From contig UQKM01000011.1 of assembly GCA_900541685.1 (NCBI GenBank), forward strand, positions 12,064 through 76,063: a DNA stretch of 64,000 nt, read 5' to 3'. Shown in pieces: positions 25,172 to 34,295 of this stretch. Source of the stretch: an uncultured Collinsella sp. (lineage in GTDB: Bacteria; Actinomycetota; Coriobacteriia; Coriobacteriales; Coriobacteriaceae). The notes beneath the pieces were generated by a model, which was not told the DNA's origin, did not search any database, and saw only the letters and a program-made list of their open reading frames with translations. Position 1 is the first letter of the stretch. Each line of letters opens with the position of its first letter. The translations under genes and the position numbers were made by a program.

Positions 25172-27484
25172 CTACGCCGACGCGCTGTCGCGAGCCGCCT
25201 GGCATGTAGGAGTCTGACGCAGCGTAAGCGGCTTGTCCCCCGCCTCGGCTGACGTGGTCAGCGTATATGTGATCGTCGTCGTCTCGCCAGCATGCAGGTC
25301 AACGGTGCCCGAATAGAAGGGGATTCCATGCCACGTAGCGGCGCCAAGACCAAACTGGGTGCCCTCGACGGTCAGATCAGTAATGTTGCCGCCCGTCGGG
25401 GCAAACAACGAGACATTCAGACGCTCGTCGTCGCGCGCGGCATCGGGCGCGCTCGCCGCGACGTAGTCGGGCAGCTTGCCGGCCTCCTCCTGCGTCATGA
25501 TGTTCGTCAGGGTAACGGTGATGCGATACGAGCATGTGCCGTCACCGTTCTTGATGCCCTGGCCAATCTGCGTATCGGCATTCAGGTACCAGTCGAGCTT
25601 GGAGAAGCTCAGGTTGTTAAAGTAGACACCAGCAACGGGATCTTCACTCGGGTCATCCGGATCGGGCAGCGAGGCGTCGATGTTCATCTCCTTGATAGCG
25701 TTCTGCTCGTCATCGTTTTTCATCCACGCGATCAGGCGGCCCTCTTCGGCACCGCGCTCAACGGCGCTGACAAGCTTCGTAACATCGACATCGCCGATAC
25801 CGCCAAGGATCTTGTCGAAGGCAGCGCTGGCGACGGATGCAAAGATGCCGTCCGACTCCTCGACCGGATAGTTCCAGTACACATCGTGCATGAGGACCTT
25901 TGCGGCGTTGGTGCCGTCGACAACCGTTCCGTCGGGCAGCGACACGTTACCGACCAGGCCCAGCAGATACTGCAGGAACACTGGGTCGATACCCACGACG
26001 CCGTCAACGTCCTGGCCATATTGAGATTTCCACAGGGCTGCGACACGCTGCGAGTTGCGGGGCCAATCAGGCGAATAGGTATTGCCCGAGTTGTACAGGT
26101 TACTGTGGTTGCCGAACAGCGCCTCATCCTCTTCGTCGACGCTCTCGACTGCCTCATCCTCGCTGAGTCCAATGCGGGGAACAAACTCGCCAATCGACAT
26201 CTGGCCGTCGGTGACCGAAATCAGGCCCTGCGAACCGCCAAAGCCGCCGCAGGCACGAATCTCGACATTGTTCATGGCGTACACAAGGCAGTTGCGCGTC
26301 TGGCCGTTGGCGCCGAGCATCTGGGGAAGGACGGGGGCGACCTTCTCCGCCGCGTCAACCGCGCCGTTGAGGGTGGCAAAGCCGTCCTTGGCCTTATCGA
26401 CCAGCTCGGTCACCTGGGAAATATGAGTATCGCCAATGCCCTGGATCTTCTCGTTGGCGCTCTTGAACACCTTCGAGCTGCTGGAAAGCGAATCGGCGAC
26501 CGCCTGCAGCGCGGACACGTTAATCATGCCGTCCTGGAACAGCTTGCCGGGCGTGGCCTGCGAAAGGTTATCGGCCATGGGAACCAGCGCATTGCTCGAG
26601 ACATCGGACAGGGCGTCGATCATGGTGCGGGCCGCATTGATGTCGCTGCCATACACCGGGATAAACGAAGCCGCCGTCCACAGCGGGCTCGAGGTCTCCG
26701 CCTTCATGCTGTCGCAAAGCTCATCAATCTTCTTCGCGTCGTCAGGCAGCGTCGAAAAATCGCCCGACGTGACCTTGTCCTTAAGGCCACCGACGATCTC
26801 GACAGCCTCCTTCGCTTCGCTCTTTACGGTCTTTGCCGAGTTAAGCAGCATAAAGCCGCTTGCGCCAAGCACAACGAGAAGCACCGCGACTACGGCGGCA
26901 ATAATGGCGCCAGTGTGACGTTTTTTGCGCTCGCCCTTGCGATGGCGATGACGGACCAAGCCGTCAGAGGTCGAACTCGACGAAGTGTCGCTACCGTAGT
27001 TCAAGCCAAAATCGTAATAATCTTCCTTGGAACCCGAGCCCGCAAACTCGGCACCGCTATCATCCAGGCGGGCGAACGTGCCAGTCTCGGAGGCGCCGGT
27101 GTAAATCGTGCCAAGGTTACCCGTAAGCCCCGCGCCACCGGCAGAGGGAGTATTGTTGGCGGCCTTGCCGGCATTAACGTTGCCGGCGGTATTCGCGGCG
27201 TTGGCAGCACCTGCGTTGTTCGCAGATGCCGAAGGAGCCCCGCTCGGCTGCGACGTGGAGGTTGCACCGCCCGCAAAGACATTCCCTCTTGCACGGCCGG
27301 TCTTTTTTGCCTTTTGAGACTGCTCGTACAGAGCGGTAAACATCGCCGTCTCGCCCGGGGACACGCGCTTACCGGAACCGCCCTGTCCAGCGCCGCCCGG
27401 CGTGCCGGCCTTACCAGCCCCGTTCGGACGCGGCGGAACTGCAGGACGGCCGCTATCGCTGCCCTTAAAGTGATTACCAGCCAT
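25172..27484 (-). CDS. DUF4012 domain membrane-anchored surface protein
   Basis: A 770-residue protein. Residues 1-190 are a cytoplasmic, Gly/Ala/Asn/Pro-rich disordered region ending in a basic stretch (VRHRHRKGERKKRH). Residues about 192-215 are a transmembrane helix. The rest is extracellular and matches the DUF4012 pattern (NVEIRACGGFGGSQGLISVTDG, then DVDGVVGIDPVFLQYLLGLVG). DUF4012 proteins are often near cell-wall polysaccharide genes, and their reaction is not established. Here the neighbour is glmM, which fits an envelope role. I chose the ATG at 27484 with GAGGA upstream over the in-frame start 27 nt earlier. Confidence 0.85.
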   Translation of the reverse strand: MAGNHFKGSDSGRPAVPPRPNGAGKAGTPGGAGQGGSGKRVSPGETAMFTALYEQSQKAKKTGRARGNVFAGGATSTSQPSGAPSASANNAGAANAANTAGNVNAGKAANNTPSAGGAGLTGNLGTIYTGASETGTFARLDDSGAEFAGSGSKEDYYDFGLNYGSDTSSSSTSDGLVRHRHRKGERKKRHTGAIIAAVVAVLLVVLGASGFMLLNSAKTVKSEAKEAVEIVGGLKDKVTSGDFSTLPDDAKKIDELCDSMKAETSSPLWTAASFIPVYGSDINAARTMIDALSDVSSNALVPMADNLSQATPGKLFQDGMINVSALQAVADSLSSSSKVFKSANEKIQGIGDTHISQVTELVDKAKDGFATLNGAVDAAEKVAPVLPQMLGANGQTRNCLVYAMNNVEIRACGGFGGSQGLISVTDGQMSIGEFVPRIGLSEDEAVESVDEEDEALFGNHSNLYNSGNTYSPDWPRNSQRVAALWKSQYGQDVDGVVGIDPVFLQYLLGLVGNVSLPDGTVVDGTNAAKVLMHDVYWNYPVEESDGIFASVASAAFDKILGGIGDVDVTKLVSAVERGAEEGRLIAWMKNDDEQNAIKEMNIDASLPDPDDPSEDPVAGVYFNNLSFSKLDWYLNADTQIGQGIKNGDGTCSYRITVTLTNIMTQEEAGKLPDYVAASAPDAARDDERLNVSLFAPTGGNITDLTVEGTQFGLGAATWHGIPFYSGTVDLHAGETTTITYTLTTSAEAGDKPLTLRQTPTCQAARDSASA

Positions 27485-27627
27485 AAAGAAATCCTCGCAA
27501 TTGAGTCGCAATGAAAAAGTCCATAACGTTACCAGTTTATGGCATTTTGGGCATCGACAGCTAAACTCCAGACACGGACATCAATTGGCGAAAATGTGGC
27601 ACAACACCTTTTCCGTCTTGGCGCCAG

Positions 27628-28650
27628 CTACACCGTCAAAAACACCATCGCGATAATCATGGCAAAGCCCGCCAGGTCGGTGGGCAAAAACACCGTTCCC
27701 AGCATAAGGGCGCTGGTGATGGTGGCCGAAACCGGCTCCATGGTTCCAAGGAGGCTCGCGCGCACCGAGCCAATCTCCTTAACGCCCTGCATGTAGAACA
27801 TATAGGCGAAGAACGACCCCACCACAATAAATATCGCGAGCGCGCCGACACCCGAGGGGCCGAGCGCCGGCATATGCGCCCACGGCTGGGTAAAGATACT
27901 CATCACGATTCCCGCCGAAAGCATGGCCGAGCCCGTGACGACCGGGCTACCGTATTTGTTGAGGATTCCGGCAGGGATGATTGCTATGCAGGCACCGCCC
28001 ACTGCGCACAAAAGGCCCGAGAGCAGGCCCATCGGCGAGATGTTGAGCGTACTGGGGTCGCCGCCCGTGGCGATCAAAAACGTTCCGCCCAATGCGAGCA
28101 AAATGCCAAGAGCCTCGCGCGTGCGCGGCAGTCGATGCGCGGTGACGCAGGCATACCCCATGACGACCACCAGCTGCAGGCACTGGAAGACGGTCGCGGT
28201 GCCCGCGTTGGTCAGGCGCACGGCTGACAGATAGCAAAGCTGGTTGAACAGCAGGCCAAAGATCGTAAACAGAATAAGCTGCTTGCGATCGGCGGGGGTA
28301 GTCCACAGCTCGATCAAGCGGTCGCGGTCTTTTCTGAGCACAACGAACATAAAGAGCAGGCCAGCGATAACTTGGCGCACGCTCATCAGCCAAAACGTCT
28401 CGATATGGCACACGTCAAAGAGGTAGCTGGCGCTGGTGCCAGAAAAACCCCAAAACGTACCGCCGGCAAACGCGGCGAGCGTACCCAGGGCCATCTTGCG
28501 CGCCTGGGCGTCGTTGAGGCGGTCGCGCCATGCGCGGCGGGTGCTGCGGCTCAGCTCGTCAGTCCCCTCGGGCACGATAAAATCAGACGCCGCCGTCATC
28601 GGTACCGAAGCCCTTTCACGTGCACACTGCGCCGAGCGCTTCTGTTCCAT
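27628..28650 (-). CDS. EamA/DMT-family metabolite transporter
   Basis: A 340-residue membrane protein with ten predicted helices in two EamA repeats (first LGTLAAFAGGTFWGFSGTSASYLFD; second around LLSGLLCAVGGACIAIIPAG). Such proteins export amino acids or other small metabolites; the substrate cannot be told from sequence. A hydrophilic N-terminus of about 50 residues precedes the first helix. The ATG at 28650 has GGGGGAG upstream; MTAASDF at codon 18 is an alternative start with GAAAGGG. No operon partner is evident. Confidence 0.85.
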   Translation of the reverse strand: MEQKRSAQCARERASVPMTAASDFIVPEGTDELSRSTRRAWRDRLNDAQARKMALGTLAAFAGGTFWGFSGTSASYLFDVCHIETFWLMSVRQVIAGLLFMFVVLRKDRDRLIELWTTPADRKQLILFTIFGLLFNQLCYLSAVRLTNAGTATVFQCLQLVVVMGYACVTAHRLPRTREALGILLALGGTFLIATGGDPSTLNISPMGLLSGLLCAVGGACIAIIPAGILNKYGSPVVTGSAMLSAGIVMSIFTQPWAHMPALGPSGVGALAIFIVVGSFFAYMFYMQGVKEIGSVRASLLGTMEPVSATITSALMLGTVFLPTDLAGFAMIIAMVFLTV

Positions 28651-28716
28651 CCCACTCCCCCGAAATCAATTGGCAATAAAGCGTCCAAACTGTAGCACGA
28701 ATATTGGTATGAAATA

Positions 28717-28738
28717 GCAGATGATGCGGAGCATCTGC
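28717..28738 (-). terminator. weak hairpin after the SipW-locus operon
   Basis: GCAGATG (28717-28723) pairs with CATCTGC (28732-28738); the minus strand continues TATTTC. It is bracketed by an imperfect direct repeat GCGTCCAAA. It could end the eight-gene operon whose last stop is at 28776. Confidence 0.45.
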
Positions 28739-28775
28739 GAGCGTCCAAATTGCAGGGACGAAAGGCACCGATGAG

Positions 28776-29486
28776 CTATGCCGAGCGGTTGGAATCGCCT
28801 GGGGCGCCGGGATCGGCTTCCGCACTTTCATCGGTATGGCCACCGTCGGCATCGCCCTCGTCACCGGCGTCGCCCTGCTCCTCCTGCTCGCGACGGCGCT
28901 TTTCGCGAATCTGCTCAACGGCGGCTCGCAAGGCGGCCTCGTCCTCGGCGCGTGCCACCTCTTGCGTTGTCTTGACCATATGGCGAATCTCGAGCACCAG
29001 CAGCACGATCAGCGGCACCACGATAAGCGGAAAGAACAGCAGCGGATTGGTGAGCAACGAGACCACCACGCCCAGCCCCGCCGAGACAAAGACCACGCGC
29101 CCCACCACGTCGGCGGCGGGCACGGGCGCAGCATCCTCGACCGGATTGGCATCGCCCTTGGTGCGGTAAACCGGCGTGCCGTCGGCCGCATCCTCCACGG
29201 CAACGATGCGATGCGTGTTGAGCGAACCCTCCAGCGCGTCATCGGACGAATGGAAGGTGATGATGTCGCCGACCTGGTAGGCCTGGCTGTTGTCGGTATC
29301 GACGACGATAAACGAATGCACGGGAATCGCCGGCTCCATCGAGCCGGTCAGCGTACGCATAAAGCCGTAGCCCATGATGGTGGGGATCTCACCAGCGGGC
29401 GTGAACACCGTGCGCAGCAGCACCACAAAGGCGACCAGGATCACCACGGTCGCCAACACGTTGATCACGCGGAGCACGTGCTTCAT
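28776..29486 (-). CDS. signal peptidase I, ER/SipW type (first)
   Basis: A 236-residue membrane serine protease of the S26B (SipW/ER) type. The nucleophile is in LTGSMEPAI (Ser49) and the base in LNTHRI (His92); His instead of Lys is the mark of this class. There is one N-terminal helix (about 8-26) and a C-terminal helix (about 150-172), then a charged Glu/Asp-rich tail of 60 residues. It ends the operon of secreted SipW-type proteins and presumably removes their signal peptides. The ATG at 29486 overlaps the upstream stop (TGATG). Confidence 0.9.
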   Translation of the reverse strand: MKHVLRVINVLATVVILVAFVVLLRTVFTPAGEIPTIMGYGFMRTLTGSMEPAIPVHSFIVVDTDNSQAYQVGDIITFHSSDDALEGSLNTHRIVAVEDAADGTPVYRTKGDANPVEDAAPVPAADVVGRVVFVSAGLGVVVSLLTNPLLFFPLIVVPLIVLLVLEIRHMVKTTQEVARAEDEAALRAAVEQIREKRRREQEEQGDAGDEGDADGGHTDESAEADPGAPGDSNRSA

Positions 29487-31732
29487 CACTTGTCGGCGTC
29501 CTTTGCGGAAGGCTCGGGGTCGGCAGCGACCTCGCCCTCGGTGGCATCCGCCGCAGAAGCGCCATCCTCGTCAGGCGCGGCGACCACGCCCTCGCCAGCC
29601 TCGCCGCGCAAGCGAGCCAGCAGATAGCGCGATAGGCTGTTGCCCTCGGCACGGCGCTCGGCGCGGGCGCGATCGCGCTCGGACTGCTCCAGCTCGTGTG
29701 CCAACGAGTCCAAGCGTTGCTGCATCTCCGCGCGGGCGACCTCGAGCTCGCGCTCGTGCGCGGCCTTGGCGGCGGCGAGTTCCTGCTCAATACGCTCCCC
29801 TGCCTCGAGCTCGGCTGCGGCGGCACGCGCGTCGGCGTCGGCACGAGCCTCCTCGGCGGCACGCGCGGCGGCATCGCGCTCGGCAGCGGCAGCGGCGACC
29901 TTCTCGCTGGCATCCACCGTAGCCTGCTCAACGGCAGAATCGGCGGCAGCACGGGCGGCATCGATTGCGGCATCGGCCGCCTGCTGAGCGGCGGAGACCT
30001 TCTCCTCGGCCGCGGCAACGGCGTCGGCGAGCGCCTGCTCCGCTGCGACCGCGGCGGCGTCTGCCGCCTCCTGCGCGGCACGGGCATCGCGCTCGGCCGT
30101 CAGCTGCGCTTCCTCAATCTGCAGCTGAGCGGCGTCCAGCTTGGCATGCAGCTCGGCAACTTCCTTGGCGCACGTCTCGCGCACGCCGGCAAGCTCGGCC
30201 GCGGCTGCGTCCTTGGCGGCCTGCAGCTCAGCGGCATCGGCGGCCACCTTGGCAGCCAGGGCCGCAGCGGCGTCACTCTCGACCTGCGCGACCTGCTCGG
30301 AGGCTGCCTGCTCGGCGGCAGCAACCTTGGCGTCCGCGTCGGCACGAGCGGCCGCGACCTCGGCATCGGCCTCGGCACGCGTCTGCGCCAGCTGCGCCGC
30401 CGCAGTCTCACGCGCCTCGACAGCGTCGGCCTCGGCAGCTTTCTTGCCCGCCTCGACATCCTCCAGCGAGCCGCGCAGTTCCTCGGCATCCGCCTCGGCC
30501 ATCTGAGCGCGCTGCGTCAACGCCAGCTCGCGCGTCTTGGCCTCGTCCAGTTCGTCGGCCAGGTCGTCGCGCTCGTCGGTCAACGCGTGCGCCTGCACCT
30601 TCCAGGATTTCACCTGGCCCTGCAGCTCCTCGATCTGCTCGCGCGCCTCGGCCAGCGCCTGCTCGGCATCGAGCTGGGCCTGCGTGACCTCCTCCACAAA
30701 CACGCGACGGACCTCAACGTCGGGCAGGTCGGGGCTATCAACCTGCACCTCCTTAATCTCCTTAATAAACTTGGGCGCCACCGGTGCGTGTTGCACGTTC
30801 TCGAGCTCCTGCAGGTTGCGCTCATCGTCGGTCAGGCTCTTAAAGACGGCGTAGTTGTTAATGAGGTTGGTGTACATCTGCACCATGTACTCGTCATCGA
30901 ACGCCAGCGCCTGCTGCTGCACATCGATGTTGTAGCCCACCTTGTCGTAGCGCTCCATAAACTGCCACAGCTGGTAGCACTTGCGGTAGTTGGGGTCCTT
31001 CATGATGAGGTTGGTGCGCTGGATGGGGCTGCGAACCGCACTGCAGCCGTTCATGATCTGGCAGAACGACGCGCCGCGCAGCGCCATGACCAGGCGACGC
31101 ACGCGGTCGATGCGCATAAAGACGTCCATGTTGTCGGCGTCGTTCTCGGCAAAGCTCTGGCGGTTTTTGACCGTCATCTCGACGTTGTACTCGATCTCTT
31201 CGTACGCGTCGTCGATCTTGCTGTGCATCTTAAAGCGGTTGCGGATCTCGTTGCCCGTCGACCAAAAGATCACGTCGGTGCGCTTGTCCACAAACGTCAG
31301 CAGGCGCTGAATCAAGTGGTAGATAAAGCGGTTCTCGTACAGGTCGTAGGTCTCAACGGTATTGACATTGAGGATGCGCGTGGGGTGAACTCCGCCGTCG
31401 TCGCTCGGCGCCAAAAACTGCGTGTTTTGGCTCAGATGGCGAACGCTGTCGGCGCTGATCTTTTTGGCGAGCGAGACCGGCACCACCTCTTCCTCGGTGG
31501 TGATAAAGCGGCGCGGCTTTTCGATGATGGTGTTGATGGCGTCGAGCGAGTCCTCGATCATGCTGATCCATTCCTCGTCCACCACCTTGACGAGCTCCTC
31601 GCGCTGCTGTTCGATCGTGGTGCCCGAGGCCTGCGCCATCTCAAACAGATAGCGGAAGTAGCGGCTGTCCTCCTGGATGGGCTCCATCTGCTCGGAGAAG
31701 CTGGTATAGAGGTCCTGAATGGTCTCGGACAT
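29486..31732 (-). CDS. DUF2357-like protein with long Ala-rich coiled coil
   Basis: A 748-residue protein. Residues 1 to about 300 resemble the DUF2357 region of McrB-associated proteins (NTVETYDLYENRFIYHLIQRL; then SPIQRTNLIMKDPNYRKCYQLW). Family members usually continue into a PD-(D/E)xK nuclease. Here residues about 335-690 are instead a long Ala/Glu-rich heptad coiled coil (many AxAEADA/EAAD repeats), then an acidic tail. No signal peptide or membrane helix is seen. It lies between the AAA+ gene and the first signal peptidase gene, overlapping the latter. A scaffold or effector partner of the AAA+ protein is the likely role (inference). The ATG at 31732 follows TATGGAG. Confidence 0.75.
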   Translation of the reverse strand: MSETIQDLYTSFSEQMEPIQEDSRYFRYLFEMAQASGTTIEQQREELVKVVDEEWISMIEDSLDAINTIIEKPRRFITTEEEVVPVSLAKKISADSVRHLSQNTQFLAPSDDGGVHPTRILNVNTVETYDLYENRFIYHLIQRLLTFVDKRTDVIFWSTGNEIRNRFKMHSKIDDAYEEIEYNVEMTVKNRQSFAENDADNMDVFMRIDRVRRLVMALRGASFCQIMNGCSAVRSPIQRTNLIMKDPNYRKCYQLWQFMERYDKVGYNIDVQQQALAFDDEYMVQMYTNLINNYAVFKSLTDDERNLQELENVQHAPVAPKFIKEIKEVQVDSPDLPDVEVRRVFVEEVTQAQLDAEQALAEAREQIEELQGQVKSWKVQAHALTDERDDLADELDEAKTRELALTQRAQMAEADAEELRGSLEDVEAGKKAAEADAVEARETAAAQLAQTRAEADAEVAAARADADAKVAAAEQAASEQVAQVESDAAAALAAKVAADAAELQAAKDAAAAELAGVRETCAKEVAELHAKLDAAQLQIEEAQLTAERDARAAQEAADAAAVAAEQALADAVAAAEEKVSAAQQAADAAIDAARAAADSAVEQATVDASEKVAAAAAERDAAARAAEEARADADARAAAAELEAGERIEQELAAAKAAHERELEVARAEMQQRLDSLAHELEQSERDRARAERRAEGNSLSRYLLARLRGEAGEGVVAAPDEDGASAADATEGEVAADPEPSAKDADK

Positions 31733-31801
31733 GGGTTACTCCATAGATTGGATCGATCGGAAAGGGGCGAGGCGACATCACGCCGCCCCGCACTTACAGC
31801 A

Positions 31802-33496
31802 TTAGTAGAAGTTCTGGATCCGCTGCAAGTACATGACGGAATCGGGCAGGCCGCCCTCGCCAAAGGTCTTCTCGATGTACTCGATCAGGCCCTTCATCTC
31901 GTCGCGCACAAAGCTCACGTTCATGGACTCAAACTTCTTGAGCACCTTGCGGGCGATGATGTAGTCCATGCCGCCCAGCTCGGTGCCGCCGCACGCCACG
32001 TACACGGGGATGAAGTCGTACATCTGCTTGATGATACGGTTACCAAAGGCCAGCTTAAAGCGGGTCTGCAGGTACTGGTCCAGCTTGTGCATCTTCTGGA
32101 GCAGCTCCTCGTCGATCACATACTCGACCTTGGCCTTTTGGAATAGATACTGCAGGTGATCGGCCGTCACGTGCACGCGCTCGTGCGGCTCGCACTCAAA
32201 CGCGTCGGCGCGCTCGTTGAGCTCGATGGGGATTGCGCGGTCGTACACCTTGTCCGTGATGGTAAAGGTGGAGTCGTCGTTGTTGGCCGTGCCGATAAAC
32301 CACAGGCTGTCGGGAATGGTGAGCTTGCCGTCGTGCAGGGCCTTGGGGTCGGCGGCCCACTGGGTGGGCACCAGGTCGAGCACCCATTCGTCGTGGCTGG
32401 GCATCTCGAGCACCGACAGGATCTCGGCAAAGTAGTACTCCACGCGGGCGAGGTTCATCTCGTCGAGCACGATCATGGACGGGTCCTGGCGAAGGCCCGC
32501 CTCATACACGGCGCGGAGGAACTCGGTCTCGTTAAAGCGCTTGGAAAACTCGTTGAAGTAGCCCAGCACCTCGGTGCGGTCGCGGAAGCTCGGCTGCACC
32601 GAAACGATGGTCGCGGGGTTGTCCAAGTAGCGGCTAAAGCTGTAGGGCAGCGACGTCTTACCGGTACCCGAGATGCCCTCCAGGATCAGCAGCTTGGAGG
32701 CGGCCATGCCGGCCACAAAGCGGCGGATGATCTCGGGCGTGTAGTAGAGCTTCATCTGGCTGCACGCAAACGCGCGGAAGCTGTCGACAAAGTCCTCCAG
32801 CGAGATGGCATCGTCGTAGACCGGCGATTCCCAGTCGCGGTACTTAAGGTCCACCAGGGACAGCTTGGGGAAGCGGTTGGCCTGGGCGATTTCTTTTTCC
32901 TCGGCAAGGGTCTTGGCCTCGACGGTCGCCTTGGCCATGGCGGCCGCGGCATCCTTGACGCCCGCACCGTCGAGCGCGAGCGACGCGTTGCCCGACATGA
33001 CGGCCGTCGCCGCGGCGCCCTCGCCCGCAGCGGCGCCCGCAGCGGCGCCCACCACGTTGCCCACCGTGGGCAGGTGGTCGTCGGCCAGGGCCGAGGCACC
33101 CACGTACGGAATCTGCTTGGTGCCGCCCATGGCATTGACCTTGAGCGCCAGCAGCTTGTTCTTCTCGTCCATGAGGTCGAGCACCTGCTTGTTCAGGCGG
33201 CCGATCTCGCGATAGAGCGCCTTGTTGGACGTGTCGTCGCGATGCAGGCGACGGTTGATGCGGTAGTGGTGGATCAGAATGGCCACAATCAGCACGGGGA
33301 CTGCGATGAGCATGGCAAACAGAATGACCGCGCCGATCTTGCCCACCAGGTCAAACGTGGTGAAGTAGGTCATAAAGATGTTGAAGTACTCAACCCAGCC
33401 AAACACCAGCAGGTTAAGGATGGAGCTCACAACGGCAACGACGTTGTAGACAACCTTTGCCAGCAGCTCCCAGGCAAATCCCAGAAACTCACTCAC
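31802..33496 (-). CDS. membrane-anchored McrB-like AAA+ ATPase
   Basis: A 564-residue protein with two N-terminal transmembrane helices (about 12-34 and 53-76), a short coiled coil (about 90-120), a Gly/Ala-rich linker (about 130-200) and a C-terminal AAA+ domain (about 215-564). Walker A is GISGTGKTS (274-282), Walker B is MIVLDEMNLARVEYYFAEIL (341-360) and sensor 1 is FIGTANND. The LDEMNLAxVE form is typical of McrB-type ATPases, normally GTP/ATP motors of restriction systems. Membrane anchoring and the setting with secretion genes suggest another job. The start is the GTG at 33496 with GGAGGG; it overlaps the upstream signal peptidase stop by 8 nt. Confidence 0.85.
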   Translation of the reverse strand: MSEFLGFAWELLAKVVYNVVAVVSSILNLLVFGWVEYFNIFMTYFTTFDLVGKIGAVILFAMLIAVPVLIVAILIHHYRINRRLHRDDTSNKALYREIGRLNKQVLDLMDEKNKLLALKVNAMGGTKQIPYVGASALADDHLPTVGNVVGAAAGAAAGEGAAATAVMSGNASLALDGAGVKDAAAAMAKATVEAKTLAEEKEIAQANRFPKLSLVDLKYRDWESPVYDDAISLEDFVDSFRAFACSQMKLYYTPEIIRRFVAGMAASKLLILEGISGTGKTSLPYSFSRYLDNPATIVSVQPSFRDRTEVLGYFNEFSKRFNETEFLRAVYEAGLRQDPSMIVLDEMNLARVEYYFAEILSVLEMPSHDEWVLDLVPTQWAADPKALHDGKLTIPDSLWFIGTANNDDSTFTITDKVYDRAIPIELNERADAFECEPHERVHVTADHLQYLFQKAKVEYVIDEELLQKMHKLDQYLQTRFKLAFGNRIIKQMYDFIPVYVACGGTELGGMDYIIARKVLKKFESMNVSFVRDEMKGLIEYIEKTFGEGGLPDSVMYLQRIQNFY

Positions 33497-34235
33497 CGTC
33501 GGTACCCTCCTGCTTGGTCGCGTTCATCGCCGCCTCGGCCTCGGCCTTTAAACGACGAGCTTCCTCGAGCTTGGCCTCGGCCTGGGCAAGCTGCTCGGCG
33601 GCGTTATCGGCCGTGACGGTAGTGTCACCCTTGCCCTCGGCGTCCACGATGGCAGCCGCGGCGGCCAGGCGGTCCTCCTCGGCCATAGCGCGCTTGAGGT
33701 TCATGCCCACCACGATGAGGTGATACACCTGGTAGATAAAGAACAACAGCATGGGCAGCACAATCACAATGAGGAAGCCCATGGAGCTGGACAGGAAGTC
33801 CATGACCTTGCCCATCTGCGGCAACGCAAACACGTACTTGCCCACGATGTCGCCGTCGCTGATGATGTGCGTATCGGCCACGTCGTTGTTATCGCCCTTG
33901 GTGGTAAAGCTGCGCATGCCGTTGACCTCGTCGATGGCGGCGATGCGGTGCGTGTTGAGCGCGTACTCGTTGTCGATGATGGTATGGAACGTCACGATGT
34001 CGCCCACCTCGAGCTTGGAGGTGTCGCACTTTTTGATGAAGATGAGGTCGCCCTTGTTAAACGTGGGAGCCATGGAGTCGGACTGCACGGCGAGCGGGGT
34101 GAAGCCGGCGATGTCAGAGACGCTGCCGTCCTCGCGCGTGGCGAGCGTGGTAAACGCATACAGGGCCGCCACCAGGATGATGATCCACATGACAACGCTC
34201 AGCGCGATGGATGCGACTTTTTTAACAGATTGCAT
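33489..34235 (-). CDS. signal peptidase I, ER/SipW type (second)
   Basis: A 248-residue S26B-type signal peptidase with Ser54 in VQSDSMAPTF and His96 in LNTHRIAAI. It has one N-terminal helix (about 8-30), a C-terminal helix (about 150-175) and then a charged, partly coiled tail (AEEDRLAAAAAIVDAEGKG onward). It is clearly paralogous to the protein at 28776 but diverged (SDSM instead of GSME). It follows the four secreted-protein genes, which are likely substrates. The ATG at 34235 has AAGGGAC upstream. Confidence 0.9.
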   Translation of the reverse strand: MQSVKKVASIALSVVMWIIILVAALYAFTTLATREDGSVSDIAGFTPLAVQSDSMAPTFNKGDLIFIKKCDTSKLEVGDIVTFHTIIDNEYALNTHRIAAIDEVNGMRSFTTKGDNNDVADTHIISDGDIVGKYVFALPQMGKVMDFLSSSMGFLIVIVLPMLLFFIYQVYHLIVVGMNLKRAMAEEDRLAAAAAIVDAEGKGDTTVTADNAAEQLAQAEAKLEEARRLKAEAEAAMNATKQEGTDGE

Positions 34236-34295
34236 AATGTCCCTTACTACCGTGTCTGTCTAGGTCGTGCGCGGCCCGGTGGCCGCCGTGCATAT

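Noticed and set aside
25292..27514. 740-codon rightward open frame
   Set aside because: Antisense to the DUF4012 gene, without a ribosome site and with biased residue content. The leftward protein has recognisable domains.
29696..32146. 816-codon rightward open frame
   Set aside because: Antisense to the DUF2357/coiled-coil gene; Leu/Arg/Gly-rich shadow of the Ala/Glu heptad codons.
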